Notes: a model not told the origin generated them from the sequence alone. 64,000 nucleotides of DNA from Planobispora rosea (GCF_014648175.1 NZ_BMQP01000042.1:1-64000), one strand, 5' to 3'; shown: positions 1-9,043, counted from the first letter of the stretch. A program made the numbers and translations.

Positions 1-698
1 TGGACGGGGTGTTGTTGTGTTCGCCGCGGTTGTCGAACCGGGTGATTGAGCGGCTGCGGGCGCAGGTGCCGTTCGTGGTGGTCAATCGGCGGGTGAAGGG
101 GTTGGCCACGGTGTTGATGGATGTGGGTCAGGGGGTGCGGGCGGCGGTGGGGCATCTGGCGGAGCTGGGGCATCGGCATGTGGGTCTGTTGTCCGGGCCG
201 AGCGGCTCCTGGACCAGTGAGGAGATGCACGTCGCCGCCACCGCCGCCGCCGCGGAGTTCGACGTGGAGCTCACGGTGCTCCGGCCGAACGAGCCGACCG
301 AGCGGGGCGGGCTGACGGCGGCCGCGGGGGTGGCGGCCTCGGGGGTGACGGGGGTGCTGTGCTACAACGACCTGGTCGCGCTGGGCCTGATCGAAGGGCT
401 GCGCGAGCGGGGACTGCGGGTGCCGGAGGACGTGAGCGTCATCGGCGTGGACGACAGCCTGCCCGGCCGGTTGAACAGGCCGAAGCTGACGACGATCACG
501 ATGCCGACCGCGGCCGCCGGGCGGATGGCGGTCGACCTGCTGCTGGCCGCGGTCAGCGCCGGGGATTCGGGGACGTCCACGCTGGCCCGGCTGGAGACCA
601 CCCTCGTCGTGCGCGAGTCCACCGGTGTCTCCACCGGTGTCTCGGGCGGCGTCGCCCACCGGGTCGCCGGCGCGGCCGAGCCGAGCCTGCGCGGATGA
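1..698 (+). CDS. LacI-family transcriptional regulator, C-terminal part
   Basis: The gene enters from the left edge; the first full codon is at position 3 and the frame ends with TGA at 696-698. The visible 231 residues form the periplasmic-binding-like effector domain of LacI/GalR repressors: a start matching DGVLLCSPRLSN, the block AELGHRHVGLLSGP, the conserved GVLCYNDLVALGLIEGLRERG segment and the typical ending DDSLPGRLNRPKLTTI. The N-terminal helix-turn-helix lies outside the window. It converges with the mannoside operon on the other strand and is the natural candidate for the protein that binds the palindrome at 9110-9123; that link is inference. Ligand unknown, probably a mannose-containing sugar. 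Confidence 0.85.
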   Translation, partial: DGVLLCSPRLSNRVIERLRAQVPFVVVNRRVKGLATVLMDVGQGVRAAVGHLAELGHRHVGLLSGPSGSWTSEEMHVAATAAAAEFDVELTVLRPNEPTERGGLTAAAGVAASGVTGVLCYNDLVALGLIEGLRERGLRVPEDVSVIGVDDSLPGRLNRPKLTTITMPTAAAGRMAVDLLLAAVSAGDSGTSTLARLETTLVVRESTGVSTGVSGGVAHRVAGAAEPSLRG

Positions 699-902
699 CC
701 GGGGAGCGCCCGGCCTCGCCTCCGCAAACGATGTGATCAGCAAAATCCCTGCACACCAGACTTTCCACTCCATCTGCCGGTAACTTCTCAGCAAGCACCC
801 CATCGCCGGTTACCGGTGCGTTTGCTGCGAGGTGGTGTGGAGATGACGGCAGAGGCTCCTCCCGTCTGGCGGTGGCGGCGGGCGCGGCGGTTCCCCGGCT
901 CC

Positions 903-919
903 CCGGGCGCGCAGCCCGG
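903..919 (-). terminator. Short GC hairpin after the isomerase gene
   Basis: CCGGGC (903-908) and GCCCGG (914-919) can pair across a 5-nt loop. The hairpin starts about 10 nt past the stop codon of the mannose-6-phosphate isomerase gene. No T-run follows, so this is a weak candidate. The convergent gap 699-928 holds nothing else I can name except a loose pairing of CCGGTAAC near 777 with GTTACCGG near 808. Confidence 0.35.
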
Positions 920-928
920 CGGGTTCCC

Positions 929-2071
929 TCACAGGTGCGGCTCGGCGCAGAAGACGACGCCGGTGCCGCGCAGGGTGACCCGGCCGTCCTTCGCCGGGAG
1001 GAAGGCGGACTGCCCGGCTCCCAGCGTCCCGCCCTCCAGCGTGACGGAGCCGGACGTGCACAGCACGATGCGCGGGACCGGGCGGTCGAGGCTGTGGCCG
1101 AGGCGGGGGCCGTACACCGCGAGCCTGAACTCCGGAGCCGGCGGCAGGTGGTGGCCGCCGGCCCCGGCGACCGGCAGCGGCTGGGCGTCGGGCCGGAGGA
1201 CGCGCAGCAGGCCGGGCACGTCGACGGGTTTGCTCGTCAGCCCGGCGCGCAGGACGTTGTCGGAGGCGCCCATGACCTCCACGCCGAATCCGCTGACGTA
1301 GCTGTGCAGCACGCCCGCCCCCAGGAACAGCGCCTGCCCGGGGGCCAGCTCGTGCCGGTGCAGCAGGAGCGGCGCCAGCACGGCGGGGTCGTCCGGGTAG
1401 CGCTCGGCCAGCCGCCGGACGAGCCGGAAGCCGGGCCCGCCGAGTGGCCCGGCGGCGTCGGCGACGGCCCGCACCAGCGCGGGCCGTTCACCGGCCGGCC
1501 ACTCCAGCAGCGTCCGCAGCGCCGCGGCGGTGCTCTCCCCGCCGTTTCCCCCACCGTCCTTCCCGCCGTCCCCGCCGGTCCCCTCGCGCAGGGTTTCGAG
1601 CACCGGGCGCAGCGGTTCGAGCGCGAGCCGCGCCACGAGCTCCGCGGCCTGCCCGGCGGGCCGGAGCCCGGCGAGCGCGGTGAAGTCGCTCAGCGCGTAG
1701 ATCATCTCCGGCTTCGCCCAGGGGTCGGCGTAGTGCGGGTCGCCCGCCGCGTGCCCGGCCGCGGCCTGCGCCGCCGTCGGGTGCACCTGCAGGGACAGGG
1801 GGCTGTCCACCGCGATGAGCTTGACGAGGTACGGCAGGCGCTCCCCGAACCGCTGGACCGTCTCGTGCCCCAGCTCGGCCACCGGATCGTCGGCGATCAC
1901 CTCGGCCAGGGTGCGCCGCCGCCCGTCCCTGACCAGGCGGGAGGGACCGGCGGGGTGGGCGCCGAGCCACATCTCGGCCTCGGGCCCGCCGGAGGGCCGC
2001 CCGGTCAGCCCGGCGATGTGGTGCCGGGATCCCCAGGGGTAGTCCTTGACGGGGTTGGATAATACGTCCAC
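929..2071 (-). CDS. manA: Mannose-6-phosphate isomerase, class I
   Basis: Type I phosphomannose isomerase, a Zn-dependent cupin enzyme that interconverts mannose-6-phosphate and fructose-6-phosphate in the cytoplasm. It has 380 residues, normal for the family. Seen: the N-terminal NPVKDYPWGSRHHIAGL, then EMWLGAHPAGPS, PYLVKLIAVDSPLSLQVHP (Zn-binding His), PHYADPWAKPEMIYAL and the ALFLGAGVLHSYVSG block, with a C-terminal cupin half. GTG at 2071-2069 is the chosen start, because the family N-terminus begins right there and AGGGA lies about 10 nt upstream. It is the last gene of the mannoside operon, three bases after the GH1 remnant. It would feed mannose released by the beta-mannosidase and phosphorylated by the ROK kinase into glycolysis. 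Confidence 0.92.
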   Translation of the reverse strand: MDVLSNPVKDYPWGSRHHIAGLTGRPSGGPEAEMWLGAHPAGPSRLVRDGRRRTLAEVIADDPVAELGHETVQRFGERLPYLVKLIAVDSPLSLQVHPTAAQAAAGHAAGDPHYADPWAKPEMIYALSDFTALAGLRPAGQAAELVARLALEPLRPVLETLREGTGGDGGKDGGGNGGESTAAALRTLLEWPAGERPALVRAVADAAGPLGGPGFRLVRRLAERYPDDPAVLAPLLLHRHELAPGQALFLGAGVLHSYVSGFGVEVMGASDNVLRAGLTSKPVDVPGLLRVLRPDAQPLPVAGAGGHHLPPAPEFRLAVYGPRLGHSLDRPVPRIVLCTSGSVTLEGGTLGAGQSAFLPAKDGRVTLRGTGVVFCAEPHL

Positions 2072-2073
2072 AG

Positions 2074-2440
2074 TCAGCCGTCCCTGTCGTTTTTGATCAT
2101 TTCGCGGTACCGGATCGCGCTCTGCTTGGGGACGCGGCGTTGCGTCCGGTAGCCGACCCGGACCAGCCCGAACCGGGGACCGTAGCCGTGTCCCCACTCG
2201 AAGTCGTCCAGGAACGACCAGGCGAGGTAGCCCCGCACGTCGGCGCCCTTCTCCCGGGCCGGCCGCACCGCATCGACGTGCGCGGCGGTAGTGGTCGCAG
2301 GCCACGTCACCGGTGTCCCCGTTCGCCACGGCGCCGGGCGTCCGGCAGAAGGTGTCCCAGATCGAGGGGGTGCGGCCGTCGGCGGTCGTGGCGCCCTCGA
2401 CCTGGTAGGCGGAGGTCGCCACTCCCCAGCGGAAGCGCAT
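2074..2440 (-). pseudogene. GH1 beta-glycosidase remnant with large internal deletion
   Basis: The first ~55 codons from ATG 2440 read MRFRWGVATSAYQVEGA, then GRTPSIWDTF and GDTGDVACDHY: the N-terminus of GH1 beta-glucosidases and mannosidases. The last ~65 codons, in another frame, read DVRGYLAWSFLDDFEWGHGY and end RYREMI, the GH1 C-terminus with the Glu/Trp aglycone region. About 330 central residues, including the acid/base NEP and nucleophile ENG motifs, are missing. The two pieces join near 2290 out of frame (367 bp in all). The deletion lies inside an otherwise intact operon, 20 nt after the kinase gene and 3 nt before manA. The parent enzyme probably split beta-glucosides or beta-mannosides. 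It cannot be active; an assembly collapse is the only alternative. Confidence 0.85.
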
Positions 2441-2460
2441 CGGATGATCCTTCTCGTGTC

Positions 2461-3426
2461 TCAGAATGCGTCGAGCGGGTGGAGGGGGAGGCTCTCCTCC
2501 CGGGTGAGGGCGGCCGGGGGGTGCAGGGCCAGCGCGGCGGCGCCGTACAGGCCGGCGTCCCGGCCCAGGGCCGTGGGCTCCACCGTCAGGCGGCGCAGGA
2601 AGCCCATCCCGGCCCCGGCCGCGACGGCCCGGCGCAACGGGCCCAGCAGGGTCTCGCCCGCGGCGGCGACCCCGCCGCCGATGACGACGCGGTCGACGTC
2701 GCAGAGCGCCGCCGCGGACAGCAGCGCCCCGGCCAGGGCCCGTGCGGCCCGGTCGAAGGCGGCGACCGCGACCGGATCCCCCGCGCGGGCGGAGGCGGCC
2801 AGCGCGCGGGCGTCCCGGCCCGCGCCGGGGGCGGGACGCCAGCCGCCGGCCAGCGCCCAGCGGGCCATCGAGGTGCCGCTGGCGATCGTCTCCACGCACC
2901 CGGTGCCGCCGCACGGGCAGGGCTCGGCACCGGCGTCGCCGGGGAGAGCGGGGGAGGGCATGTGCCCGATGTGGCCGGCGTTGCCGGTCGGTCCCAGGTA
3001 GGGGACGCCGTCGACGACCAGACCGCCGCCCACGCCGGTCGAGACGACGACGCCGAGCAGGACCCGCGTGTCCTCGCCCCGGGCGCCGCGCCACCACTCG
3101 CCCAGCGCCATGCACTGGGCGTCACCCGCCAGGGCGACCGGGAGGCCGCCCAGCAGGCCGGAGACCGTCGCGGTGAGCGGGAAGCCGCGCCAGGCCGGGA
3201 TGTTGACCGGGCTGACCGTGCCGCGCACCGGGTCGACCGGCCCGGCCGAGCCGATGCCCGCGCCGGTCAGTCCCGGTACGGCCAGCTCACGCACGAGCAC
3301 GCCGAGCGTGGCGGTCGGGTCGGGGCCCACCGGGAGCTCGCGGCGGGCCAGGACCGCGCCGGTGGCGTCGACCACGGCGGCGGCGAAGGTGGTGCCGCCG
3401 ATGTCGAGCGCCAGCACGGCGGTCAC
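2461..3426 (-). CDS. ROK-family sugar kinase (glucokinase-like)
   Basis: A 321-residue ROK kinase that should phosphorylate a hexose (glucose, mannose or N-acetylhexosamine) with ATP in the cytoplasm. Seen: the phosphate-binding start LALDIGGTTFAAAVVD, the second ATP motif VVVSTGVGGGLVVDG, the sugar-binding GNAGHIGHM block, and the Zn-binding cysteine cluster CPCGGTGCVE. The GTG start at 3426-3424 overlaps the TGA of the beta-mannosidase gene (GTGA), so the two are translationally coupled. Context suggests mannose as substrate, with the product passed to ManA; specificity within ROK kinases cannot be read from sequence alone. Confidence 0.9.
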   Translation of the reverse strand: MTAVLALDIGGTTFAAAVVDATGAVLARRELPVGPDPTATLGVLVRELAVPGLTGAGIGSAGPVDPVRGTVSPVNIPAWRGFPLTATVSGLLGGLPVALAGDAQCMALGEWWRGARGEDTRVLLGVVVSTGVGGGLVVDGVPYLGPTGNAGHIGHMPSPALPGDAGAEPCPCGGTGCVETIASGTSMARWALAGGWRPAPGAGRDARALAASARAGDPVAVAAFDRAARALAGALLSAAALCDVDRVVIGGGVAAAGETLLGPLRRAVAAGAGMGFLRRLTVEPTALGRDAGLYGAAALALHPPAALTREESLPLHPLDAF

Positions 3427-5780
3427 GGCCGGGCCTCGTTGACGCAGCGCAGCACCGGGTAGGCGGTGAGCGCGGCCGGATCCAGGTCCCGCGCGCCGGT
3501 GACGCGGAAGGTGACGCTCTCCCCCGGCAGCAGGGTGACGAGCTGGTCGTCGACCGTGGCGGCGGGGTCCAGCCGGTCGGGGAAGATCGCCAGCTCGCGC
3601 AGGATGGTCGTGGCGGTGACGGTGACCTCCAGCCCGCCGTTTTCCGGATCACCGCCGACCGGCTCGACGGTCGCGGTGAACTCCGCCGGGGGGTAGGCGA
3701 CGGCCGGGTCCTCGGCGAAGAAGAACAGCCCGCGCCGCTCGCCGAGCTCCGCGCTGAGCAGTTCCGCGGCCGGGTCGTCCGGCGTCTCCCGCATCGGGAT
3801 ACCGAGGGTGGCGCGGGCCGGGACGGCGACCTGTTCGTCCCGGCCGGACAGCACCTGCCCGGACAGGTCGCGCCGGGCCAGCCGGAGTGTCCCGGCCCAC
3901 TCCCCGTCGGTGTCGTTGACCAGGACGATCTCGTCGTCCCTGCGGGTGACGAGCCGGTCGGCGTAGGCGCGGCGCAGGCCGTACCACAGGGGCTTGCGGC
4001 GGCCGGCGCCGTCGACGGCGGCCCAGGAGGTGACCGGCCAGCAGTCGTTGAGCTGCCAGACCACCGTGCCCATGCAGTACGGCATGAGCGAGCGGAAGCG
4101 CTCCACCCCGAAGGCGACGGCGCGGGCCTGGTTGAGCTGGGTGTAGTAGTGCCAGTCGTCGAAGGTCTCCGGCTGCGGCAGGTGCTCGCCGAGCCCGGTC
4201 AGCAGCCGGGCGTTGCCGTCGACCGCCTTCTGGTGGTGGAGGACGCCGGGGGAGTCCGGGGTGAGCGGCTCGTCGGAGACGGAGGCCCGGAGGGTGGCGT
4301 GGGACGGCGGCCCCTGGTAGCCGAACTCGGCCACGAAGCGCGGCGTGTAGTCGCCGTAGTGGGTGTAGTCGCGCGAGCCCCACACGGTCCAGATGTGGAT
4401 CGTCCCGGTGGCGGGGTCGCGCACGTCCCGGTCCGGCGCGCCGGAGTAGGGGCTGCCCGGCCAGTACGGCCGGGTCGGGTCGAGCCCGGCGACGACGCCC
4501 GGCAGCAGGTCGTAGTAGAAGCCGGCGCCCCAGCTGCGCTCGCCGAGCGGCTCCTGCCAGTCCCAGTGCTGGTGGCCCTCGATGTTCTCGTTGTTGCCGC
4601 ACCACAGCACCAGGCTGGGGTGGGCCGACAGCCGGGCCACGTTCTGGCGGGCCTCGGCCTCGACCTCGGAGCGGAAGGGCTCCTCCTCCGGGTAGGCCGC
4701 GCAGGCGAACGGGAAGTCCTGCCAGATCAGCAGGCCGTGCCGGTCGGCCAGGTCGTAGAAGTCCTCGGACTCGTAGACGCCGCCGCCCCAGACCCGCAGC
4801 GCGTTGGCGCCGGCGTCCATGGCCTGCCCGAAGCGCTCGGCCAGGCGCTCGGGGGTGACCCGGGCGGGGAAGCAGTCGTCGGGGATCCAGTTGAACCCGC
4901 GGACGAAGACGGGACGGCCGTTGACGATCAGCCGGAAGGCGTCCTCGTCGAGTTCGACGGTGCGGAAGCCGATCTCCTTGCGCCACCGGTCGGTGCCCGC
5001 GGTGACGGTGAGCGGGTAGAGCGGCTGCGCGCCGTACCCGAGCGGCCACCACAGCTCGGCGCCGGGCACGTCCAGGCGGAGCACCCCCTCGTTCTGGCCG
5101 CGGTCGAGCTTCACTTCGGCGCCGACGCCCGCGACGTCGGCGGTGACGGTGACCGGCGCGTCCCCGGCCCGCTCCACCCGCACGTGCACGTCCACGCCGT
5201 CGGCGCGGACCAGCGGGCGGACCTCGGCCAGCCGCGCCTCCGACCAGGAGTGCAGGCCGATGGAGCGCCAGATCCCGCTGGTCACCAGCGTCGGCCCCCA
5301 GTCCCAGCCGAAGTTGCACGCCATCTTGCGGATGAACGGGTACGGCTCGGCGTACGCCCCGGGCCGCTCGCCCAGCTCCGCCCGCCGCCGCTCGGCGTAG
5401 CGGTACGGCGAGCCGAACCGCACCTCCAGGGTGTTCTCACCGTCCCGGAGCAGGTCCCGAACGGCGAAGCGGTACGACCGGTGCATGTTCGCGGTGGCGG
5501 CGACCTCCACCCCGTTGAGCAGCACCGTGGCCACCGTGTCGAGTCCCTCGCAGACCAGGTCGGTCCGGTCGGACCCGTCCGGCCGCCAGGTGAAGGCGGT
5601 CCGGTAGGACCACTCCGCCCGGCCGATCCAGGCCAGCCGGTTCTCGTTGTCGTCCAGGTACGGATCGTCGATCAGCCCGGCCGCGAGCAGGTCCGTGTGC
5701 ACGCAGCCGGGCACCGTCGCCGGGATGTCGTGGTGCCCGGCTCCGGACAGGGTCCAGCCTTCGTGCAGCGGACGGTACAT
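3423..5780 (-). CDS. Beta-mannosidase, glycoside hydrolase family 2
   Basis: A 785-residue GH2 exo-beta-mannosidase that releases mannose from beta-mannosides taken up by the cell; no signal peptide is visible, so it should be cytoplasmic. Domains: sugar-binding jelly roll at about 1-190 (WTLSGAGHHDIPATVPG near the start, GWDWGPTLVTSGIWR), an Ig-like domain, then the TIM barrel from about residue 290. The acid/base Glu sits in VLWCGNNENIEG and the nucleophile Glu in FVAEFGYQGPP. ATG at 5780-5778 is preferred over the ATG four codons earlier because AGGAG precedes it by 4 nt. Neighbours (sugar ABC importer, sugar kinase, ManA) fit mannan oligosaccharide use. Confidence 0.92.
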   Translation of the reverse strand: MYRPLHEGWTLSGAGHHDIPATVPGCVHTDLLAAGLIDDPYLDDNENRLAWIGRAEWSYRTAFTWRPDGSDRTDLVCEGLDTVATVLLNGVEVAATANMHRSYRFAVRDLLRDGENTLEVRFGSPYRYAERRRAELGERPGAYAEPYPFIRKMACNFGWDWGPTLVTSGIWRSIGLHSWSEARLAEVRPLVRADGVDVHVRVERAGDAPVTVTADVAGVGAEVKLDRGQNEGVLRLDVPGAELWWPLGYGAQPLYPLTVTAGTDRWRKEIGFRTVELDEDAFRLIVNGRPVFVRGFNWIPDDCFPARVTPERLAERFGQAMDAGANALRVWGGGVYESEDFYDLADRHGLLIWQDFPFACAAYPEEEPFRSEVEAEARQNVARLSAHPSLVLWCGNNENIEGHQHWDWQEPLGERSWGAGFYYDLLPGVVAGLDPTRPYWPGSPYSGAPDRDVRDPATGTIHIWTVWGSRDYTHYGDYTPRFVAEFGYQGPPSHATLRASVSDEPLTPDSPGVLHHQKAVDGNARLLTGLGEHLPQPETFDDWHYYTQLNQARAVAFGVERFRSLMPYCMGTVVWQLNDCWPVTSWAAVDGAGRRKPLWYGLRRAYADRLVTRRDDEIVLVNDTDGEWAGTLRLARRDLSGQVLSGRDEQVAVPARATLGIPMRETPDDPAAELLSAELGERRGLFFFAEDPAVAYPPAEFTATVEPVGGDPENGGLEVTVTATTILRELAIFPDRLDPAATVDDQLVTLLPGESVTFRVTGARDLDPAALTAYPVLRCVNEARP

Positions 5781-5801
5781 CGGACTCCTCATCGGGTTGT
5801 G

Positions 5802-5899
5802 TCACTCCTGGGATAGGCGGCTGGGGTAGGCGACGACCTGGTCGACGGTGAGGCGGCCACTCCCGGGCCCGCCGCCGACGTCGATCGACAGTTGTTCGG
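5802..5899 (-). pseudogene. Possible 3' remnant of a deleted carbohydrate-active gene
   Basis: Between the permease stop (5902) and the beta-mannosidase start (5780), one minus-strand frame shows about 32 codons with strongly G/C third positions and a sensible protein ending: SIDVGGGPGSGRLTVDQV, then VAYPSRLSQE and a stop at 5804-5802. It has no start codon of its own. The pattern GxLTVDxVVxYPxxLS looks like the last beta-strand of a jelly-roll or concanavalin-like domain of secreted glycosidases. I infer that an upstream portion was deleted, as in the nearby GH1 remnant. Short length keeps confidence low. Confidence 0.35.
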
Positions 5900-5901
5900 A
5901 C

Positions 5902-6780
5902 CTATTTGGTGGCGCCTCTGGTGAAGCCGTTGTAGATGTAGCGCTGGAGCGCCAGGAAGACGATCAATGTGGGGATGACGGTGATGACGATCCCGGCGGA
6001 GATGACCTCCCACTGCGTGCCGGTCGGCCCCTGGAAGCGGAACAGCGAGGTGGACACCACGCCCAGGTCGCGCGAGGGCATGTAGAGGAAGGGGATGTAG
6101 AACTCGTTGTAGACGGCCACGCCCTTGACGATCACCACGGTGACGATCGCCGGCTTCAGCAGCGGGAGGATGATCGTGCGGTAGATCTTCCAGTGCGTGG
6201 CGCCGTCGAGCATCGCGGCCTCGTCGACCGAGCGCGGGATCCCGCGCAGGAACTGCAGGAAGATGTAGATCGAGATGATGTCCGTCCCCGTGAACAGCGC
6301 GATCGCCGCCCAGCGGGTGTTGAACAGCCCGAGCCCGGTGACCACCTGGAAGGTGGCGACCTGGGTGGTCACGCCCGGCACCAGCGCCGCCAGCAGGAAC
6401 AGGAACATCGTCAGCCGCCTGCCGCGGAAGTCGAACCGGCTCACCGCGTAGGCCGCCATGGACCCGATCAGCACCGTGCCGGTCAGCGAGATGACCAGGA
6501 TGATCGTGGTGTTGACGAAGGCGTCCACCAGCTGGCCCTCCTCGAAGGCCGTGCGGTAGTTGTCCAGGTTGAACCAGTTCGCGGGCGGCGCGAACGGCGT
6601 CTCTCCGTACAGCTCGTCCTCGCTCTTCAGTGAGGCGAGGAAGACGACCAGCAACGGTACGGCGGCGACCAGGCACCCCGCTGCCAGCGACGCGTACTTC
6701 AGCGTGACGGCGAGCCGGGCACGGGCCGGCGTGGTCCGCGCGCGGGCTCGCGTGGTCTGCGTGCGGGCTCGCGTGGTCAT
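5902..6780 (-). CDS. Carbohydrate ABC transporter permease (MalG type)
   Basis: A 292-residue inner-membrane permease with six predicted transmembrane segments. An Arg/Thr-rich cytoplasmic N-terminus (MTTRARTQTTRARARTTPAR) precedes the first helix (SLAAGCLVAAVPLLVVFLAS). The EAA loop that docks on the ATPase reads DEAAMLDGATHWKIYRTIIL. The ATG at 6780-6778 shares one base with the stop codon of the partner permease (TGATG). Together with that permease and the binding protein it forms a CUT1-family sugar importer. No ATPase gene lies in the operon. Many actinomycetes share one MsiK-type ATPase among several sugar importers, so this gap is expected rather than a defect. Confidence 0.9.
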   Translation of the reverse strand: MTTRARTQTTRARARTTPARARLAVTLKYASLAAGCLVAAVPLLVVFLASLKSEDELYGETPFAPPANWFNLDNYRTAFEEGQLVDAFVNTTIILVISLTGTVLIGSMAAYAVSRFDFRGRRLTMFLFLLAALVPGVTTQVATFQVVTGLGLFNTRWAAIALFTGTDIISIYIFLQFLRGIPRSVDEAAMLDGATHWKIYRTIILPLLKPAIVTVVIVKGVAVYNEFYIPFLYMPSRDLGVVSTSLFRFQGPTGTQWEVISAGIVITVIPTLIVFLALQRYIYNGFTRGATK

Positions 6781-7748
6781 CACGACAGCTCCGTCGTGTC
6801 GTCGGGGATGGTGCGCCGCTGGATCCAGGTGACGATCAGGACCAGCGCCAGGAGGACGACGGCCATCGCGGAGGCGAGACCGACCTTGTGGTACTTGAAC
6901 GCGGTGTTGACGGTCTGGATGACGAACGTCGCGCTGCCGTTGGCGCCGCCCGTCATGATGTAGGGGATCTCGAAGACCGACAGGGCGCCCGATACGCCGA
7001 GGATGAGGTTCAGGCCGATGACCGGCCGGATGCCCGGCACGATGATGTGCCTGAACTGCTGCCACCGGGTGGCGCCGTCCATCTGCGCCGCCTCGAACAG
7101 GTGGGCCGGGATCGACTGGATCGCGCCGAGGAACAGCACCAGGTTCAGCCCGAAGTACCGCCAGATGGAGACACCGGTCAGCGAGTGGTTGACGACCGAC
7201 CGGTCGCCGAGCCAGAGCGGCTTGTCCTCCACGCCCAGCAGGCCGAGAAGGGTGTCCAGGACGCCGTCGGGCTTGAAGACGTACAGGAAGATGAACCCGA
7301 TCGCGACGCCGTTGATCAGGTAGGGGAAGAACAGCACGCCCTTGAAGAAGTTCCGGAACCTGACCTTGAAGCTCAGGATGGCGGCGAAGTAGAGCGCCGC
7401 CGCGAGCTGGACGACGGTGCCGCCGAAGTAGTACAGGCTGACGGTGAACACCCCGAACAACTCGGGACGGGTGACCAGCTCGGCGTAGTTGCCGGCGCCC
7501 ACGAACTCGCTCACCGGGTCCAGACCGTCCCAGTCGAGCAGGCTGTAGCCGAACATGCTGACGACGGGCACGTAGGTGAACACCACGAGCAGGACCAGCG
7601 CCGCCGCGATGAACAGGTACGGCGTGGCCCGCCGCCGGGCGCGCTCGGCGAGGGGCCGCCGCACCCGCTGGTGGCGGGCTGCGGGCACGGCGGCCCCGGC
7701 CGGTTCCGCGACCTTCGGGGCCGGGTGGCCGGTGCGGGATCGGACCAT
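6780..7748 (-). CDS. Carbohydrate ABC transporter permease (MalF type)
   Basis: A 322-residue inner-membrane permease with six predicted membrane helices; the first is ATPYLFIAAALVLLVVFTYV. The EAA loop is FEAAQMDGATRWQQFRHIIV. The chosen ATG (7748-7746) lies two bases after the stop codon of the binding-protein gene, and the family match begins about 40 residues in, after a basic tail. It pairs with the following permease to form the channel of the sugar importer. The substrate is inferred to be a manno-oligosaccharide from the downstream beta-mannosidase. Confidence 0.9.
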   Translation of the reverse strand: MVRSRTGHPAPKVAEPAGAAVPAARHQRVRRPLAERARRRATPYLFIAAALVLLVVFTYVPVVSMFGYSLLDWDGLDPVSEFVGAGNYAELVTRPELFGVFTVSLYYFGGTVVQLAAALYFAAILSFKVRFRNFFKGVLFFPYLINGVAIGFIFLYVFKPDGVLDTLLGLLGVEDKPLWLGDRSVVNHSLTGVSIWRYFGLNLVLFLGAIQSIPAHLFEAAQMDGATRWQQFRHIIVPGIRPVIGLNLILGVSGALSVFEIPYIMTGGANGSATFVIQTVNTAFKYHKVGLASAMAVVLLALVLIVTWIQRRTIPDDTTELS

Positions 7749-7750
7749 CG

Positions 7751-9043
7751 TCAGTTCCCGGCCAGCGCGGCCCGCGCCGTCTTCCACTTGGCGTTGAGGT
7801 CGGTGAAGATCGCTTCCAGGCTCTCCTCGGAGGCGCCGCGCCCGGCGTCCACGATGCGCTGCCGGTACTCGGGCTGGTTCAGGCCGATCTCCGACTTCTC
7901 GTCGATGTCGTTGGTCAGGCCGGTCTCGTTCGCGGGAGCGGGGTTCTGCTCGACGAACTGGACGTCCTTGTCCTCGAGGGGCTTGAGCTGCTCGGGCAGC
8001 GGGGCGTCGGCGACCGGCGGGATGGAGCCGGAGTCCGCGGCGTAGCCGGACCGGTCGACGAAGAAGTCCAGCCAGGCGCGCGCGGTGACCTTGTTCTCCG
8101 AGTGCTTGTTGATCGCGATCTTCCAGTCACCGGCGATCGTCGCGTGGAACTTTCCGGCGTTCTGCTGCGGGAACGGCATGAACCCGATGTCGTCGGGGCT
8201 GGCCGCGGCCTCCTGCATCTGGACGATCGCCCACGAGCCGAGCGCCATCGAGGCGACCTTGCCGCTGCCGATGAGCTTCTTGGACTCCTCCCAGTCGCTC
8301 GTCGTCGGGTCCTTCTCGATCAGGCCCTCGGCGGCGATCCGGTGCAGCAGCGAGTCGATGGTGTGGTGGTCGGTCCCGGCGGCCCACGGCGCGTCGGTGT
8401 GCGCGAGCCCGGAGACGTAGTCGCGGTCGGCGCTGAGCGAGCCGCGGAAGGACTCCCACATGGTCAGGGGCCACCCGGCGGCGTAGTTGGTGTAGTACGG
8501 GATCGCCCCGGTCTTCTCCCTGACCAGCTTGAGGTCGGCGATGAACTCGTCGGGCGTGGTCGGCCAGTCGGTGACGCCGGCCGCCTCGAAGACCCGCTTG
8601 TTGTAGACGAAGCCCTGGGCGTTGCCGAAGGTGGCGATGCCGTACACCTTGCCGTCGTAGGCCTGCTCGTTGATGAAGCGGTACTTCTTGCCGAGCTCCT
8701 GCGTGCTGCCCAGCGGCTCGAAGAAGGACGGGAGCTGGCTGGGCGTCACCGAGTTGGGGATGAGGAGGACGTCACCGTACTCCGGGGTGTTCATCCGGAT
8801 GCGGACTTCGTCCTCGTAGTTGGTGATGCCCTCGAACTTCACCTCGACGCCCGGGTGGAGCTCGGTGAACCGCTTGGCGTACTCCTTGAACGCGGTGTCC
8901 ACCAGGTCGGTCCGGTTCGTCAGGACGGTGATGGTGCCGGAGGGTTTGGCGTCTGCCGGTTGCTCGGTCGCCGGGCCGTTGCCCGCGCAGGCGGCGGTGG
9001 CGAGAAGAAGACCGGCGGTCAGCAGCGTGAGTCGAGCGCGCAT
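7751..9043 (-). CDS. Sugar ABC transporter substrate-binding lipoprotein
   Basis: A 430-residue extracytoplasmic binding protein of the CUT1 (MalE-like) class. The N-terminus MRARLTLLTAGLLLATAAC is a lipoprotein signal with the lipobox Cys at about residue 19. The mature part begins with GTITVLTNRTDLVDTAFKEY and continues with typical features: FTELHPGVEVKFEGITNYED, FVYNKRVFEAAGV and MALGSWAIVQMQEAA. The ATG at 9043-9041 has AGGAG about 8 nt upstream. It is the first gene of the mannoside operon, and its promoter region carries the LacI-type palindrome at 9110-9123. It should capture manno-oligosaccharides at the cell surface; ligand identity is inferred from neighbours. Confidence 0.92.
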   Translation of the reverse strand: MRARLTLLTAGLLLATAACAGNGPATEQPADAKPSGTITVLTNRTDLVDTAFKEYAKRFTELHPGVEVKFEGITNYEDEVRIRMNTPEYGDVLLIPNSVTPSQLPSFFEPLGSTQELGKKYRFINEQAYDGKVYGIATFGNAQGFVYNKRVFEAAGVTDWPTTPDEFIADLKLVREKTGAIPYYTNYAAGWPLTMWESFRGSLSADRDYVSGLAHTDAPWAAGTDHHTIDSLLHRIAAEGLIEKDPTTSDWEESKKLIGSGKVASMALGSWAIVQMQEAAASPDDIGFMPFPQQNAGKFHATIAGDWKIAINKHSENKVTARAWLDFFVDRSGYAADSGSIPPVADAPLPEQLKPLEDKDVQFVEQNPAPANETGLTNDIDEKSEIGLNQPEYRQRIVDAGRGASEESLEAIFTDLNAKWKTARAALAGN

